Shown: positions 7,899 through 16,712, counted from the first letter of the stretch. The stretch: DNA of 64,000 nucleotides from Streptomyces sp. NBRC 110035 (GCF_000829695.1 NZ_BBNN01000033.1:22910-86909), one strand, 5' to 3'. A program made the numbers and translations. Notes: generated by a model from the sequence alone, not told the origin.

Positions 7899-9026
7899 TC
7901 AGGTGTAGGGGCTGTCGGCGCCCGCGGCGGCGGGGCGCGGGGCACGGGCCGGGCAGCAGCCCACCGGGCAGAGGTGGTGGCTCGCGCCGAGACCGCCCAG
8001 GACGCACGGGGTGACGTCCTGGCCGCGTTCGGTGGCGGCACGCTCCGTGATCAGGTCGCGGACCGCGGCGGCGAACCGCGGGTCGGCGCCCACGGTCGCC
8101 GAGCGGCGCACCGGCAGTCCCAGCTCCCCGGCCTTGGCCGTGGCCTCGGTGTCGAGGTCGTAGATCACCTCCATGTGGTCGGAGACGAAGCCGATGGGGG
8201 CCATGACGACGGCCGGGACCCCGGCCGCGTGCCGCTCCTCGAGGTGGTCGCAGATGTCGGGCTCCAGCCAGGGGATGTGCGGGGCGCCGGAGCGGGACTG
8301 GTAGACGAGCTGCCAGGGGTGCTCCACGCCGGTGCGCTCCCGTACGGCGTCGCCGATCACCCGGGCGACGTCCAGGTGCTGGGCCACGTACGCGCCGCCG
8401 TCGCCGTGCCGCTCGACCGGTCCGGAGGTGTCGGCGGAGGCGACGGGGATCGAGTGGGTGCAGAAGGCGATGTGCGCACCGTCGCGCACCTCCTCGGGCA
8501 GGTCGGCGAGCGAGCGGACGATCCCGTCGACCATGGGTTCCACGAAGCCGGGGTGGTTGAAGTAGTGCCGCAGCTTGTCGACCCGGGGCAGTTCGAGGCC
8601 CTCCGCCTCCAGCGTCGCCAGGGACTCGGCGAGGTTCTCGCGGTACTGACGGCAGCCGGAGTAGGAGGCGTAGGCGCTGGTGGCGAAGACGAGGATGCGG
8701 CGGCGTCCGTCGCGGACCATCTCGCGCAGGGTGTCGGTCAGGTACGGCGCCCAGTTGCGGTTGCCCCAGTACACCGGGAGGCCGAGGCCGTGGTCGGCGA
8801 AGTCCTCGCGCAGGGCGTCCAGCAGGGCGCGGTTCTGTTCGTTGATGGGGCTCACCCCGTCGAACAGGAAGTAGTGCTCCCCGACTTCCTTCAGTCGTTC
8901 CTTGGGGATGCCCCGCCCGCGCGTCACGTTCTCCAGGAACGGGACGACGTCGTCCGGGCCTTCGGGGCCGCCGAAGGAAAGCAGGAGCAGTGCGTCGTAG
9001 GGGGTGGGATCGAGCTCGTCAGGCAT
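7899..9026 (-). CDS. hemH: Ferrochelatase (coproporphyrin ferrochelatase)
   Basis: Inserts ferrous iron into a porphyrin. In actinobacteria the enzyme works on coproporphyrin III in the coproporphyrin-dependent haem pathway. The 375-aa protein opens with YDALLLLSFGGPEGPDDVVPFL and has the catalytic His region CTHSIPVASAD and the second-domain IGFVSDHMEVIYDLD. The C-terminus has CPVGCCPARAP, where Cys residues may ligate a [2Fe-2S] cluster as in actinobacterial ferrochelatases. It is followed by the inositol-monophosphatase gene and diverges from an MFS gene; a palindrome with partial iron-box resemblance lies in the shared promoter region. Confidence 0.95.
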   Translation of the reverse strand: MPDELDPTPYDALLLLSFGGPEGPDDVVPFLENVTRGRGIPKERLKEVGEHYFLFDGVSPINEQNRALLDALREDFADHGLGLPVYWGNRNWAPYLTDTLREMVRDGRRRILVFATSAYASYSGCRQYRENLAESLATLEAEGLELPRVDKLRHYFNHPGFVEPMVDGIVRSLADLPEEVRDGAHIAFCTHSIPVASADTSGPVERHGDGGAYVAQHLDVARVIGDAVRERTGVEHPWQLVYQSRSGAPHIPWLEPDICDHLEERHAAGVPAVVMAPIGFVSDHMEVIYDLDTEATAKAGELGLPVRRSATVGADPRFAAAVRDLITERAATERGQDVTPCVLGGLGASHHLCPVGCCPARAPRPAAAGADSPYT

Positions 9027-9108
9027 GCCTCGATCCTGCCACCCGCCACCGGCGGCCGGGCGACGGCGGGGGGCCGACCGGGCCGACCTCTGCGGCCAGG
9101 AGACATTA

Positions 9109-9122
9109 GGGTTACCTAACCC
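9109..9122. promoter_or_regulatory. Palindrome in the hemH/MFS divergent promoter region
   Basis: GGGTTA-CC-TAACCC is a perfect 6-bp inverted repeat with a 2-nt centre, in a locally AT-richer stretch. It shares half-site GGTTAGG (read on the minus strand) with the actinobacterial iron box, matching about 12 of 19 consensus positions. It could be an operator for hemH and/or the MFS gene, which it precedes by about 50 nt. Confidence 0.4.
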
Positions 9123-9172
9123 GTAAGCTGTATCGCCTGCGGTCGCGCCTTACTGAGATCTCCGGAGACCTC

Positions 9173-10432
9173 GTGCCCAGCCCTTATCTCGCCCTGTTCG
9201 CCGCCCCCGGCAGCAAGGCCTTCTCGGCCGCGGGGTTCATCGGCCGGATGCCGTTGTCCATGATGGGCATCGGCGTGGTCACGATGGTTTCCCAGCTGAC
9301 CGGCCGGTACGGGCTCGCCGGCGCCCTGTCGGCCACCATCGCCCTGGCCGCCGCGGTCGCGGGCCCCCAGGTCTCCCGCCTGGTGGACCAGTACGGGCAG
9401 CGGCGGGTCCTGCGTCCGGCGACGCTGCTCGCGCTGGCCGCGGCGGCGCTGCTGCTGTTCGCCGCGCACTACGGCTGGCCGGACTGGGTGCTCTTCGTCG
9501 CCTGCGCCGGCATCGGCTGCGTGCCGAGCCTCGGTGCGATGATCCGGGCCCGCTGGGCCGCCGTGTACCGCGGCACCCCGCACCTGCACACCGCGTACTC
9601 GTTCGAGTCCGTGGTGGACGAGATGTGCTTCATCTTCGGGCCGATCATCTCGATCGGGCTGTCCACGGCGTGGTTCCCCGAGGCCGGTCCGCTGCTCGCG
9701 GCCTGCTTCCTCGCGGTCGGCGTCTTCTGGCTGACGTCCCAGCACGCCACCGAACCGGCCCCGCATCCGCGTGAGCGCCCGGGCGACGGCCGCAGGCGCG
9801 CGGGGGGCGGTACGGCGCTGAGCTCCCCGGGCCTGCAGGTCCTGGTGGCCACCTTCGCGGCGACGGGGGCGATCTTCGGCGGCGTGGACGTGGTCACCGT
9901 GGCGTTCGCGGAGGAGCGCGGGCACAAGGCCGCCGCCAGTGTGGTGCTCGCGGTGTACGCGCTGGGCTCCTGCGTGGCGGGCCTCGCGTTCGGGCTGATG
10001 CGCTTCGCCGGGGCACCCGAGCGCCGCTGGCTGCTGGGCATATGTGCGATGGCCGTGAGTATGATCCCCCTCCTACTGGTCGGGAACCTGCCGTTTCTGA
10101 CCGTGGCGCTGTTCCTTGCGGGTCTGTCCATCGCTCCCACGATGATCACGACGATGTCCCTCATCGAAGAGCACGTACCACGCGCGCAGCTCACCGAAGG
10201 CATGACCTGGGTGAGCACCGGGCTCGCGGTCGGGGTCGCTCTCGGCTCCGCCGCGTCCGGCTGGGTGATCGACGCGGCGGGCGCGCGCGCCGGGTACGGG
10301 GTTCCGGCGGTGTCCGGAGCCGTCGCGGTCGCGGTCGGTTTCCTCGGGTACCGCCGGCTCAAGCGGCCGGCTCCGGGTCGGGGAGGCTCCGTTGGGCAGC
10401 ACGGCGAGCACGAGGAACGGAACGTGGCGTAA
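9173..10432 (+). CDS. MFS transporter
   Basis: A 419-aa major-facilitator protein with about twelve membrane helices. Recognisable pieces are the hydrophobic first helix followed by FIGRMPLSMMGIGVV, the loop 2-3 motif QVSRLVDQYGQRRVLRP, and a cytoplasmic His/Arg-rich middle loop (PHPRERPGDGRRRAGGG). A GTG start is preceded by GGAG. Its 3' end overlaps the start of the lactone-oxidase gene by 41 nt, so they form one operon. Substrate unknown; pairing with an aldonolactone oxidase hints at a sugar-acid-type solute, and pairing with hemH across the divergent promoter at a link with iron or haem, both weak inferences. Confidence 0.9.
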   Translation: MPSPYLALFAAPGSKAFSAAGFIGRMPLSMMGIGVVTMVSQLTGRYGLAGALSATIALAAAVAGPQVSRLVDQYGQRRVLRPATLLALAAAALLLFAAHYGWPDWVLFVACAGIGCVPSLGAMIRARWAAVYRGTPHLHTAYSFESVVDEMCFIFGPIISIGLSTAWFPEAGPLLAACFLAVGVFWLTSQHATEPAPHPRERPGDGRRRAGGGTALSSPGLQVLVATFAATGAIFGGVDVVTVAFAEERGHKAAASVVLAVYALGSCVAGLAFGLMRFAGAPERRWLLGICAMAVSMIPLLLVGNLPFLTVALFLAGLSIAPTMITTMSLIEEHVPRAQLTEGMTWVSTGLAVGVALGSAASGWVIDAAGARAGYGVPAVSGAVAVAVGFLGYRRLKRPAPGRGGSVGQHGEHEERNVA

Positions 10433-11720
10433 CTGGGGAGGCACCGTCCTCTCCCACCCCGCGCGGGAGGTCACGCCGGCCTCCGTCGACGAACTGGCGG
10501 CGGCCGTGCGCCGGGCCGCCGAGGACGGCCTCCCGGTGAAGGCGGTGGGCACCGGGCACTCCTTCACCTCGATCGCGGCCACCGACGGTGTGCAGGTCCG
10601 CCCGCATCTGCTGACCGGCATCCGGCACATCGACCGCGCGGCCGGCACCGTCACGGTCGAGGCCGGCACCCCGCTCAAGCGGCTCAACGCGGCTCTCGCG
10701 CGGGAAGGGCTGTCGCTCACCAACATGGGCGACATCACGGAGCAGACCGTCTCCGGCGCCACCAGCACCGGCACCCACGGGACGGGCCGCGACTCGGCCT
10801 CCATCGCCGCGCAGATCCGGGGCCTGGAACTGGTCACCGCCGACGGCTCGGTGCTCACCTGCTCGCAGCAGGGGACCGACGAGGAGCGTGCGGTCTTCGC
10901 CGCCGCCCGGATCGGCCTCGGCGCCCTCGGCATCGTCTCCGCGATCACCTTCGCCGTCGAGCCGATCTTCCTGCTCACGGCCCGCGAGGAGCCGATGCCC
11001 CTGGACCGCGTCCTCGCCGAGTTCGACGAACTGCACGCCGAGAACGAGCACTTCGAGTTCTACTGGTTCCCGCATACCGAAAGCACCAACACCAAGCGGA
11101 ACAACCGCAGCGCCGGACCGCAGCGCCCGGTGCATCCCGTCCGGGGCTGGTTCGACGACGAGTTCCTCTCCAACGGCGTCTTCCAGGCGGCGAACTGGGT
11201 CGGCCGCGCGGCGCCCGCGACCGTCCCCACCATCGCGCGGGTCTCCAGCAGGGCCCTGTCCGCGCGGACCTACACCGACATCCCGCACAAGGTGTTCACC
11301 TCGCCGCGCCGGGTCCGCTTCGTGGAGATGGAGTACGCGGTGCCGCGCGAGGCCCTGGCGGACACGCTGCGCGAGCTGAAGGCCATGGTCGACCGCTCCC
11401 CTCTGCGGGTCAGCTTCCCCGTCGAGGTGCGCACGGCCCCGGCCGACGACATCACCCTGTCCACGGCCTCCGGCCGCGACACCGCGTACATCGCGGTACA
11501 CATGTTCCGTGGCACTCCCCACCAGCAGTACTTCACGGCGGCGGAGCGCGTCTTCACCGCCCACGAGGGACGCCCGCACTGGGGAAAGATCCACACCCAG
11601 GACGCCCGGTACTTCTCCCGGGTGTATCCGCGCTTCGCCGAGTTCACGGCGCTGCGGGACCGTCTTGACCCGGAACGTCTGTTCCAGAACGACTATCTGC
11701 GGAAGGTCCTGGGGACGTAG
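10392..11720 (+). CDS. FAD-linked D-arabinono-1,4-lactone oxidase family protein
   Basis: A 442-aa vanillyl-alcohol-oxidase-type flavoprotein of the aldonolactone oxidase (ALO) family, which oxidises sugar lactones such as L-gulono- or D-arabinono-lactone with O2. N-terminal FAD-binding motif VGTGHSFTSIAATDG (about residues 45-60) is followed by NMGDITEQTVSGATSTGTHGTG. The C-terminal ALO domain ends with GRPHWGKIHTQDARYF, whose HWGK is a family signature. No His or Cys is placed before GHS to covalently bind FAD as far as I can tell. Only a TTG start is available in frame, 41 nt inside the MFS gene, so translation may be coupled. Confidence 0.9.
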   Translation: MGSTASTRNGTWRNWGGTVLSHPAREVTPASVDELAAAVRRAAEDGLPVKAVGTGHSFTSIAATDGVQVRPHLLTGIRHIDRAAGTVTVEAGTPLKRLNAALAREGLSLTNMGDITEQTVSGATSTGTHGTGRDSASIAAQIRGLELVTADGSVLTCSQQGTDEERAVFAAARIGLGALGIVSAITFAVEPIFLLTAREEPMPLDRVLAEFDELHAENEHFEFYWFPHTESTNTKRNNRSAGPQRPVHPVRGWFDDEFLSNGVFQAANWVGRAAPATVPTIARVSSRALSARTYTDIPHKVFTSPRRVRFVEMEYAVPREALADTLRELKAMVDRSPLRVSFPVEVRTAPADDITLSTASGRDTAYIAVHMFRGTPHQQYFTAAERVFTAHEGRPHWGKIHTQDARYFSRVYPRFAEFTALRDRLDPERLFQNDYLRKVLGT

Positions 11721-11855
11721 CGGACGCGTCCGGTTCCGGGCTCGCGATGTCGCCGGAGTCCTGGCCCCCGGTGCCGTCCGGGGTGGCCGGCGGCGCGTCG
11801 CCGCCGGCCGGCGTCTCCCGGCCGGAGCCGGTGGCCGTTCCCCCGTCCTGCGGCG

Positions 11856-12512
11856 TCACGGAGGGGGCGGGCGTCCGTCCTCTCCGGAGACTCCGGAGAG
11901 GACGGAGTCCTCCGAGGTGTCGGAATCGTCCGCCGTCCCGGAGCCGCCGGAGGTGTCGGAGGTGTCGGAATCCTGCTCGCCCGAACCGCCGGAGCCGTCC
12001 GAGTCACCGGAACCCGACGCGGACTCCCCGGTGAACGCGTTGCCGACGGTGGTGTCCGGTGCGCCGCTGAGGCTCTGGCCCGAGGCGAGTTCGTAGGTGG
12101 TGATTCCGGCCATCGTGACGCCGAATACCAGCGCCGTCGCGGCCACGGTCCGCTTCCGGCCCCACCGCACCCCCCTGGCCCGGCCCCGGTGGACGGTGCC
12201 CTCGGTGAACCCGCCGGGGGTTCGCGCGGGCCGCTCCCCGGCCGGCCGCCCCGGTGCCGCGGGCGCCACGCGCAGTTGCTCGCCGGTGCGCGTGAAGAAG
12301 TGCTGGAAGATCGCTCCGCCGCAGGTGGCGACGATGCTCACGACTCCGGCGCCGATGATCGTTCCGTAGACGCCGAACGAGGAGGCGAGCTGGGCGCCGA
12401 GCACCGCGGCCACCGCGCTGCCCGCGACCTGCGGCACGCTCAGATCGATCCGCGCGCGCTTCCCCTCCTCCGCGCCACCGTGCTCGCCTGCGACAACCGG
12501 TGTTTCACGCAT
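11856..12512 (-). CDS. Hypothetical membrane protein with acidic Ser/Gly tail
   Basis: A 218-aa protein of unknown function starting MRETPVVAGEHGG. Hydrophobic segments lie at about 30-70 (VAGSAVAAVLGAQLASSFG and GTIIGAGVVSIVATCGGAIF) and about 125-142 (TVAATALVFGVTMAGITTYE), suggesting three membrane helices. Basic loops flank the last helix (RGVRWGRKR). The last 70 residues are a repetitive Gly/Ser/Asp/Glu-rich tail (GSGDSDGSGGSGEQDSDTSD), probably disordered and extracytoplasmic. Its final codons contain a 15-bp inverted repeat that likely acts as terminator for the converging lactone-oxidase gene. Confidence 0.75.
   Translation of the reverse strand: MRETPVVAGEHGGAEEGKRARIDLSVPQVAGSAVAAVLGAQLASSFGVYGTIIGAGVVSIVATCGGAIFQHFFTRTGEQLRVAPAAPGRPAGERPARTPGGFTEGTVHRGRARGVRWGRKRTVAATALVFGVTMAGITTYELASGQSLSGAPDTTVGNAFTGESASGSGDSDGSGGSGEQDSDTSDTSGGSGTADDSDTSEDSVLSGVSGEDGRPPPP
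11874..11906. terminator. Hairpin inside the 3' coding end of the membrane-protein gene
   Basis: A perfect 15-bp inverted repeat with a 3-nt loop (11889-11891) lies between converging genes: 154 nt after the lactone-oxidase stop and within the last 50 nt of the opposite gene. It probably terminates plus-strand transcription while encoding the tail of the membrane protein. Confidence 0.6.
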
Positions 12513-12991
12513 TTCTGAACCTTGCCCGCCCTCCCCGGCATTCCCGCACACGAACGATCAACTGCACGACAAACGGACGTCCGGACGAAACCATTGGCTC
12601 CGTTTCCGGTGACGGGGTGAAGTTCCCCACGCCGGGATCGGCGGATCCGGGCGGTGACGGCCAAGGAGCCCCCTCGCGCGAAGTCGGACGGCGCGCCAAT
12701 CCACACACATGGCCCGAATGGAGTACTGTTGCGAGCCCTGGGTCCGGTCGCCCATCAGGGCGCTCGGGTCCCCTGCGGACCGCCGACGAAGGGGGCCAGT
12801 TGCACAGGGTGACACAGTTGGTCACTTAGCGTTGCGAATGGGTAACCGTGCCATAACGGCGAGCCCGGGCCCACGCCCGACACGCCGGGCAACTCGGCAA
12901 GGTTGTGGCAGGCTGCACCCGGGCAGGCCACACTCGACTAGCGGAAGCAGCGACGCACGTGACGTCGGCAGGCACCACCCGGGAGGTCCCC
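12513..12991. other. Intergenic region upstream of sepH
   Basis: A 479-bp divergent promoter region for the membrane-protein gene and sepH. I see no convincing gene: the open frames on either strand lack Streptomyces codon bias. An AT-richer patch around 12800-12860 is the best candidate for the sepH promoter. Confidence 0.55.
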
Positions 12992-14032
12992 ATGCCCGAA
13001 CTGCGTGTCGTGGCCGTCTCGAATGACGGCACACGGCTGGTGCTGAAGGCTGCGGACAGCACGGAGTACACGCTTCCGATCGACGAACGCCTGCGCGCCG
13101 CGGTGCGCGGCGACCGTCCCCGCCTCGGCCAGATCGAGATCGAGGTGGAGAGCCATCTCCGCCCCCGCGACATCCAGGCGCGCATACGAGCCGGTGCGAC
13201 CGCGGAAGAGGTCGCCCAGATGGCCGGCATCCCCGTGGACCGCGTCCGTCGCTTCGAAGGCCCCGTACTCGCCGAGCGCGCCTTCATGGCGGAGCGCGCC
13301 CGCAAGACCCCCGTCCGCAGGCCCGGCGAGAACTCCGGTCCGCCGCTGGGCGAGGCCGTGCAGGAGCGGCTGACGCTGCGCGGTGCGGAGAAGGACACCG
13401 CGCAGTGGGACTCCTGGCGCCGCGACGACGGCACCTGGGAGGTACTGCTGGTGTACCGGGTCGCGGGCGAACCGCACTCGGCGAGCTGGACGTACGACCC
13501 GCCCCGGCGGCTGGTCCAGGCAGTCGACGACGAGGCGCGCTCGCTGATCGGCGAGTCCGACGACCTCGCCGCTTCGCCCGAGCCCAGCTTCCCGTTCGTA
13601 CCGCGCATCGCCCGGCTGCCCCGTGACCGTCCGGACGAGCGCGAGCGGCAGAGCCTGCCACCGGGTCAGGACCACGATTCCGACGAGGAGTTGGCGGTCA
13701 CCGCCGGCGGTGAGCGGGACTCGCTCACCAGCCTGCTGGAGGCGGTGCCGAGCTTCCGGGGTGACCTGGTGGTTCCCGAGCGGGCCCCCGAGCCCGGCGT
13801 CGAGGAACCCGACGACGAATCCGAGGCGGAGGAGCCGCCGGCCCCCGCGGCCTCGGCCGGTTCCGCCTACGCGGACGTCCTCATGCCCCGCGCCGTCACC
13901 AGCCACCGGGACCGCCTCGTCGGCTCCACGGACCGTCAGGCGGAGGCGGACGGCGTCCGTCCGGGCCGCCGCGCGGCGGTGCCGAGCTGGGACGAGATCG
14001 TGTTCGGGACCCGGCGCAAGAAGCAGGAGTGA
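12992..14032 (+). CDS. sepH: SepH septation protein (DUF3071)
   Basis: A 346-aa actinobacterial cell-division protein. SepH is known in Streptomyces to bind FtsZ and promote its assembly during sporulation septation. The N-terminal DUF3071 domain (MPELRVVAVSNDGTRLVLK) includes a helix-turn-helix near residues 70-95 (GATAEEVAQMAGIPVDRVRR) followed by the conserved stretch GPVLAERAFMAERARK; the HTH-containing region is the FtsZ-interacting part in the literature as I recall. The C-terminal half is acidic and disordered, ending in a conserved PSWDEIVFGTRRKK. The ATG follows GGGAGGT at a good distance. The gene is flanked by a strong terminator, so it is monocistronic. Confidence 0.93.
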   Translation: MPELRVVAVSNDGTRLVLKAADSTEYTLPIDERLRAAVRGDRPRLGQIEIEVESHLRPRDIQARIRAGATAEEVAQMAGIPVDRVRRFEGPVLAERAFMAERARKTPVRRPGENSGPPLGEAVQERLTLRGAEKDTAQWDSWRRDDGTWEVLLVYRVAGEPHSASWTYDPPRRLVQAVDDEARSLIGESDDLAASPEPSFPFVPRIARLPRDRPDERERQSLPPGQDHDSDEELAVTAGGERDSLTSLLEAVPSFRGDLVVPERAPEPGVEEPDDESEAEEPPAPAASAGSAYADVLMPRAVTSHRDRLVGSTDRQAEADGVRPGRRAAVPSWDEIVFGTRRKKQE

Positions 14033-14078
14033 CCCTGCGGGAGCAGCCGCCGAAGCAGCTGAACCCGCCTGGGATGTC

Positions 14079-14117
14079 GTGACGGGGGCGCTCGTCGTGT
14101 GCGAGCGCCCCCGTCAC
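14079..14117. terminator. Strong hairpin between sepH and a converging rhodanese gene
   Basis: Perfect 16-bp stem (14079-14094 with 14102-14117) and 7-nt loop, lying between two stop codons; probably bidirectional. Confidence 0.85.
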
Positions 14118-14126
14118 GCTTCCGGT

Positions 14127-14978
14127 CTACTGCGGGTCCGGTCCCACCGCGACCGGCCGCTCCGGGTCCGACGACCACTCCGACCAGGAGCCGACGTACA
14201 GCTCCGCCGGGATGCCCGCCACCGCCAGTGCCAGCACCTCGTGCGCCCCCGAGACCCCCGAACCGCAGTACACGCCGACCCGCGTGTCCGCGGACACGCC
14301 CAACTCCCGGAACCGGGCGCCCAGTTCTCCGGCGGGCAGGAAGCGCCCGTCCGGGCCGACGTTCTCGGTGGTGGGCGCCGAGACCGCGCCCGGGATGTGG
14401 CCGCCGACGGGGTCGATCGGCTCCACCTCACCCCGGTAGCGCTCCCCCGCGCGGGCGTCGAGGAGCAGCCCGGACCGGGCCAGGGCCGCCGCACCGTCGG
14501 CGTCGAGCAGCCCGGCCGGGCCGGGTACGGGCACGAAGTCGCCCTCGGCCGGTTCGGGTTCCGTGGTCTCGAGCGGACCGTCCCAGGACGGCAACCCGCC
14601 GTCGAGGACCCGCACGTCCGGGTGACCCGTCCAGCGCAGCAGCCACCAGGCGCGGGCGGCTCCCCAGCCCATCCCGCCGTCGTACACGACCACCGGGGTG
14701 CCCGCCGACACGCCCGCCCGGCGCATCGCGGCGCCGAACTCCTCCGGACCGGGCAGCGGATGGCGTCCCCGCCCGGCCGGTGGCGCGGCCAACTCCTTGT
14801 CCAGGTCGACGAACACGGCGCCGGGAAGGTGCCCGGCGCGGTACGCGGCCCGTCCGTCGAACGGCGGCTCACCGGCCGCCGCGGCCGTGCTCAACTGCCA
14901 GCGGACGTCGAGCAGTACCGGTGGGTCGCCGCCCGCCAGTCCGGCGGCGAGTTCGGATGCGGAGATGATGACGTTCAT
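14127..14978 (-). CDS. Thiosulfate/3-mercaptopyruvate sulfurtransferase (tandem rhodanese)
   Basis: A 283-aa two-domain rhodanese, transferring sulfane sulfur from thiosulfate or mercaptopyruvate to a thiophilic acceptor such as cyanide. Domain 1 (about 1-135) contains PPVLLDVRWQL and PVVVYDGGMGWGAARAWW, with the usual inactive Asp in place of Cys. Domain 2 ends with VGVYCGSGVSGAHEVLAL, whose Cys-Gly-Ser-Gly loop gives the catalytic Cys near residue 241. CGSGVSG resembles the mercaptopyruvate-type loop (CGxGVT) more than the thiosulfate type, so the donor is uncertain. The ATG at 14978 (MNVIISASEL) is preferred over one three codons upstream because of spacing to AGGATGG. Confidence 0.9.
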   Translation of the reverse strand: MNVIISASELAAGLAGGDPPVLLDVRWQLSTAAAAGEPPFDGRAAYRAGHLPGAVFVDLDKELAAPPAGRGRHPLPGPEEFGAAMRRAGVSAGTPVVVYDGGMGWGAARAWWLLRWTGHPDVRVLDGGLPSWDGPLETTEPEPAEGDFVPVPGPAGLLDADGAAALARSGLLLDARAGERYRGEVEPIDPVGGHIPGAVSAPTTENVGPDGRFLPAGELGARFRELGVSADTRVGVYCGSGVSGAHEVLALAVAGIPAELYVGSWSEWSSDPERPVAVGPDPQ

Positions 14979-14987
14979 GGCCACCAT

Positions 14988-15308
14988 CCTGACGTACGGG
15001 GTGGCCGTCTCGTCCAGGTCCGGCTACTCTGCTCGGCCGGGCAGACCCGATCACGAGGCGTAGGGGATCGGGCACATGCTGTACTACCGGTCGACATCCT
15101 CCGGCAAGCGCGCCGAAAAGGACGGGGACCCGCACATCGGGCACCCTCCGGAGACAGGAACCGTCGTACGGGGCGGTCCCGGAGCGCGCGACACCGTGGC
15201 CGACGCCCGTACCAGCACGGGGACGAATCCGCAGAGCGGACGCGGCACGGCCCTCGCCGGGTCGAGAAGAGCACGGCCGCCTCGAGGGCGGCCGAGAAGA
15301 GAGTGACG
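14988..15308. other. Divergent intergenic region, rhodanese/VOC
   Basis: A 320-bp region between divergent genes. A 76-codon frame starting at 15076 exists but is Arg/Gly-rich with poor codon bias and I do not call it. Nothing else is seen. Confidence 0.5.
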
Positions 15309-16112
15309 ATGACCGACGCACGGGGGTCCGCCCGCCGAGACGGTGAAGCGCCCCTTCGGCACGCACCCGGTACACCCTGCTGGGTGAGTCTCATGGTGCA
15401 CGGACCGGACAGGGCCCGGATGTTCTACGAAGCGCTGTTCGGCTGGGAGTTCCGGTCCGGTCCGCAGCAACTCGGCCCCTACGCGCGTGCGCTGCTCGAC
15501 GGCTGCGAGGTGGCCGGCATCGGACTGCTGCCGCCGGACGTGCGGCTGCCGGTGGCCTGGACGCCGTACTTCGCCTCGACGGACGTGGACCGCACCGCCG
15601 AGGCGGTGCGGTGGCGCGGTGGCACCATCGGCGTCGGCCCGCTGGACGCCGGCGAGGCCGGGCGGCTGGCGATCGGCTCCGACCCGTCGGGCGCCGTCTT
15701 CGGCATCTGGCAGGCGTCCGCGCGACGGGGTGGCCGGGCGGTCACCGGGGTGCCCGGCGCGCCCGCCTGGTACGAACTGACGACCCGCGAGTCGGGACGC
15801 GTGGCCAAGTTCTACACGTCGGTTTTCGGTCACACCGCCCAGCCGGAGGTGTCCACCGACATCGACCACATGACCCTGAGCGTGGACGGCAGGCCGGTGG
15901 CCGGGATCCACGGCGTGGGCAACGGCCCACTGAGGGACCGGGGGCCGCACTGGACGACGTACTTCACCGTGACCGACCTCGACGACGCGGTGGACCACGT
16001 CCTGCACCTGGGCGGCCAGGCCCTCGAGCGGCCCCACGCCGGCGCCCGGGGCCGCGTCGCGGTGGTGGCGGACCCGGAGGGGGCACGGTTCTCGCTGTTG
16101 CAGGGGCCGTAG
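15309..16112 (+). CDS. Two-domain VOC (glyoxalase-like) protein
   Basis: A 267-aa protein of the vicinal-oxygen-chelate superfamily with two tandem beta-alpha-beta-beta-beta modules: residues about 25-140 (CWVSLMVHGPDRARMFYEAL to FGIWQASAR) and about 150-267 (APAWYELTTRESGRVAKFY to ARFSLLQGP). Similar Streptomyces proteins are annotated hydroxylase or glyoxalase/bleomycin-resistance-like; substrate unknown. Metal ligands are not obvious in either half, as in many VOC binding proteins. Translation starts at an ATG preceded by AGAGTG. It is monocistronic and converges with the EF-hand gene. Confidence 0.87.
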   Translation: MTDARGSARRDGEAPLRHAPGTPCWVSLMVHGPDRARMFYEALFGWEFRSGPQQLGPYARALLDGCEVAGIGLLPPDVRLPVAWTPYFASTDVDRTAEAVRWRGGTIGVGPLDAGEAGRLAIGSDPSGAVFGIWQASARRGGRAVTGVPGAPAWYELTTRESGRVAKFYTSVFGHTAQPEVSTDIDHMTLSVDGRPVAGIHGVGNGPLRDRGPHWTTYFTVTDLDDAVDHVLHLGGQALERPHAGARGRVAVVADPEGARFSLLQGP

Positions 16113-16308
16113 GGCGCACGCCGCGGCTCCCTCGCCGATCCGGCTGTCACGCCGGCCACCGTCCTGCCGGGAAGACGCCACGGGTGCGGGAAGGGCCGGA
16201 AGGCGAGGAGTCCGGGAGACGGCTCGGGCACGTGGCGTCCACGGGCGCGTCGTCCGGGCAGGGGCGGAGGATTCCGTCGCCGGGACCGCCGTGCCCGGTC
16301 CCCGGCCG

Positions 16309-16348
16309 GGGGCCCGGTCCGCCGCGGGAGTGCGCGGGACCGGGCCCC
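16309..16348. terminator. Hairpin downstream of converging VOC and EF-hand genes
   Basis: A 12-bp perfect stem (16309-16320 with 16337-16348) and 16-nt loop, just beyond the EF-hand stop. It probably terminates the EF-hand gene and perhaps also plus-strand read-through. Confidence 0.55.
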
Positions 16349-16358
16349 GGATCGGGGC

Positions 16359-16571
16359 TCACTTGCTCAGGTGCGCCCAGAACTCGTCGAAGGACAGGAC
16401 CTTGTCGCCGTCCAGGTCGCGGGACTTGATGACGGCCTCCGCCACCGGCTCGGTGACGTTCCAGTCACCGCCCTGGGCCAGGGCGGTCTTGAACTCGGCA
16501 GCGGTGATGAACCCGTCCCCGTCCGCGTCGATCCGCTCGAACTGCCTGCGCGCTTCCTCGATCTCCGCCAC
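16359..16571 (-). CDS. Small EF-hand calcium-binding protein
   Basis: A 70-aa protein made of two EF-hands. Loop 1 at residues 15-26 is DADGDGFITAAE, loop 2 at about 52-63 is DLDGDKVLSFDE; both have acidic residues at positions 1, 3, 5 and 12 and a Gly at 6 or an equivalent turn, so both should bind Ca. This is the calmodulin-like CabB/CabD type known from Streptomyces, implicated in calcium buffering and aerial growth. It begins with GTG. Specific paralogue not assigned. Upstream lies tdk on the same strand with a 141-nt gap. Confidence 0.9.
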   Translation of the reverse strand: MAEIEEARRQFERIDADGDGFITAAEFKTALAQGGDWNVTEPVAEAVIKSRDLDGDKVLSFDEFWAHLSK

Positions 16572-16712
16572 CGGTCCGCCCCTTTGTTCCTCGTACTCCG
16601 CCGGACTCCCTGGGAGTCCTGATGACGCAGGTCAGACTATCTGCCCGTGCGAGCCCTCGGTACGGCGATCCCCCCACGCGGACTCCGCCTCGCGGGGGAC
16701 GGGGAACGCCGG

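Noticed and set aside
15076..15306. 76-codon plus-strand frame between rhodanese and VOC genes
   Set aside because: Arg/Gly/Pro-rich, no recognisable family, weak GC3 bias and poor ribosome-binding site; treated as non-coding.
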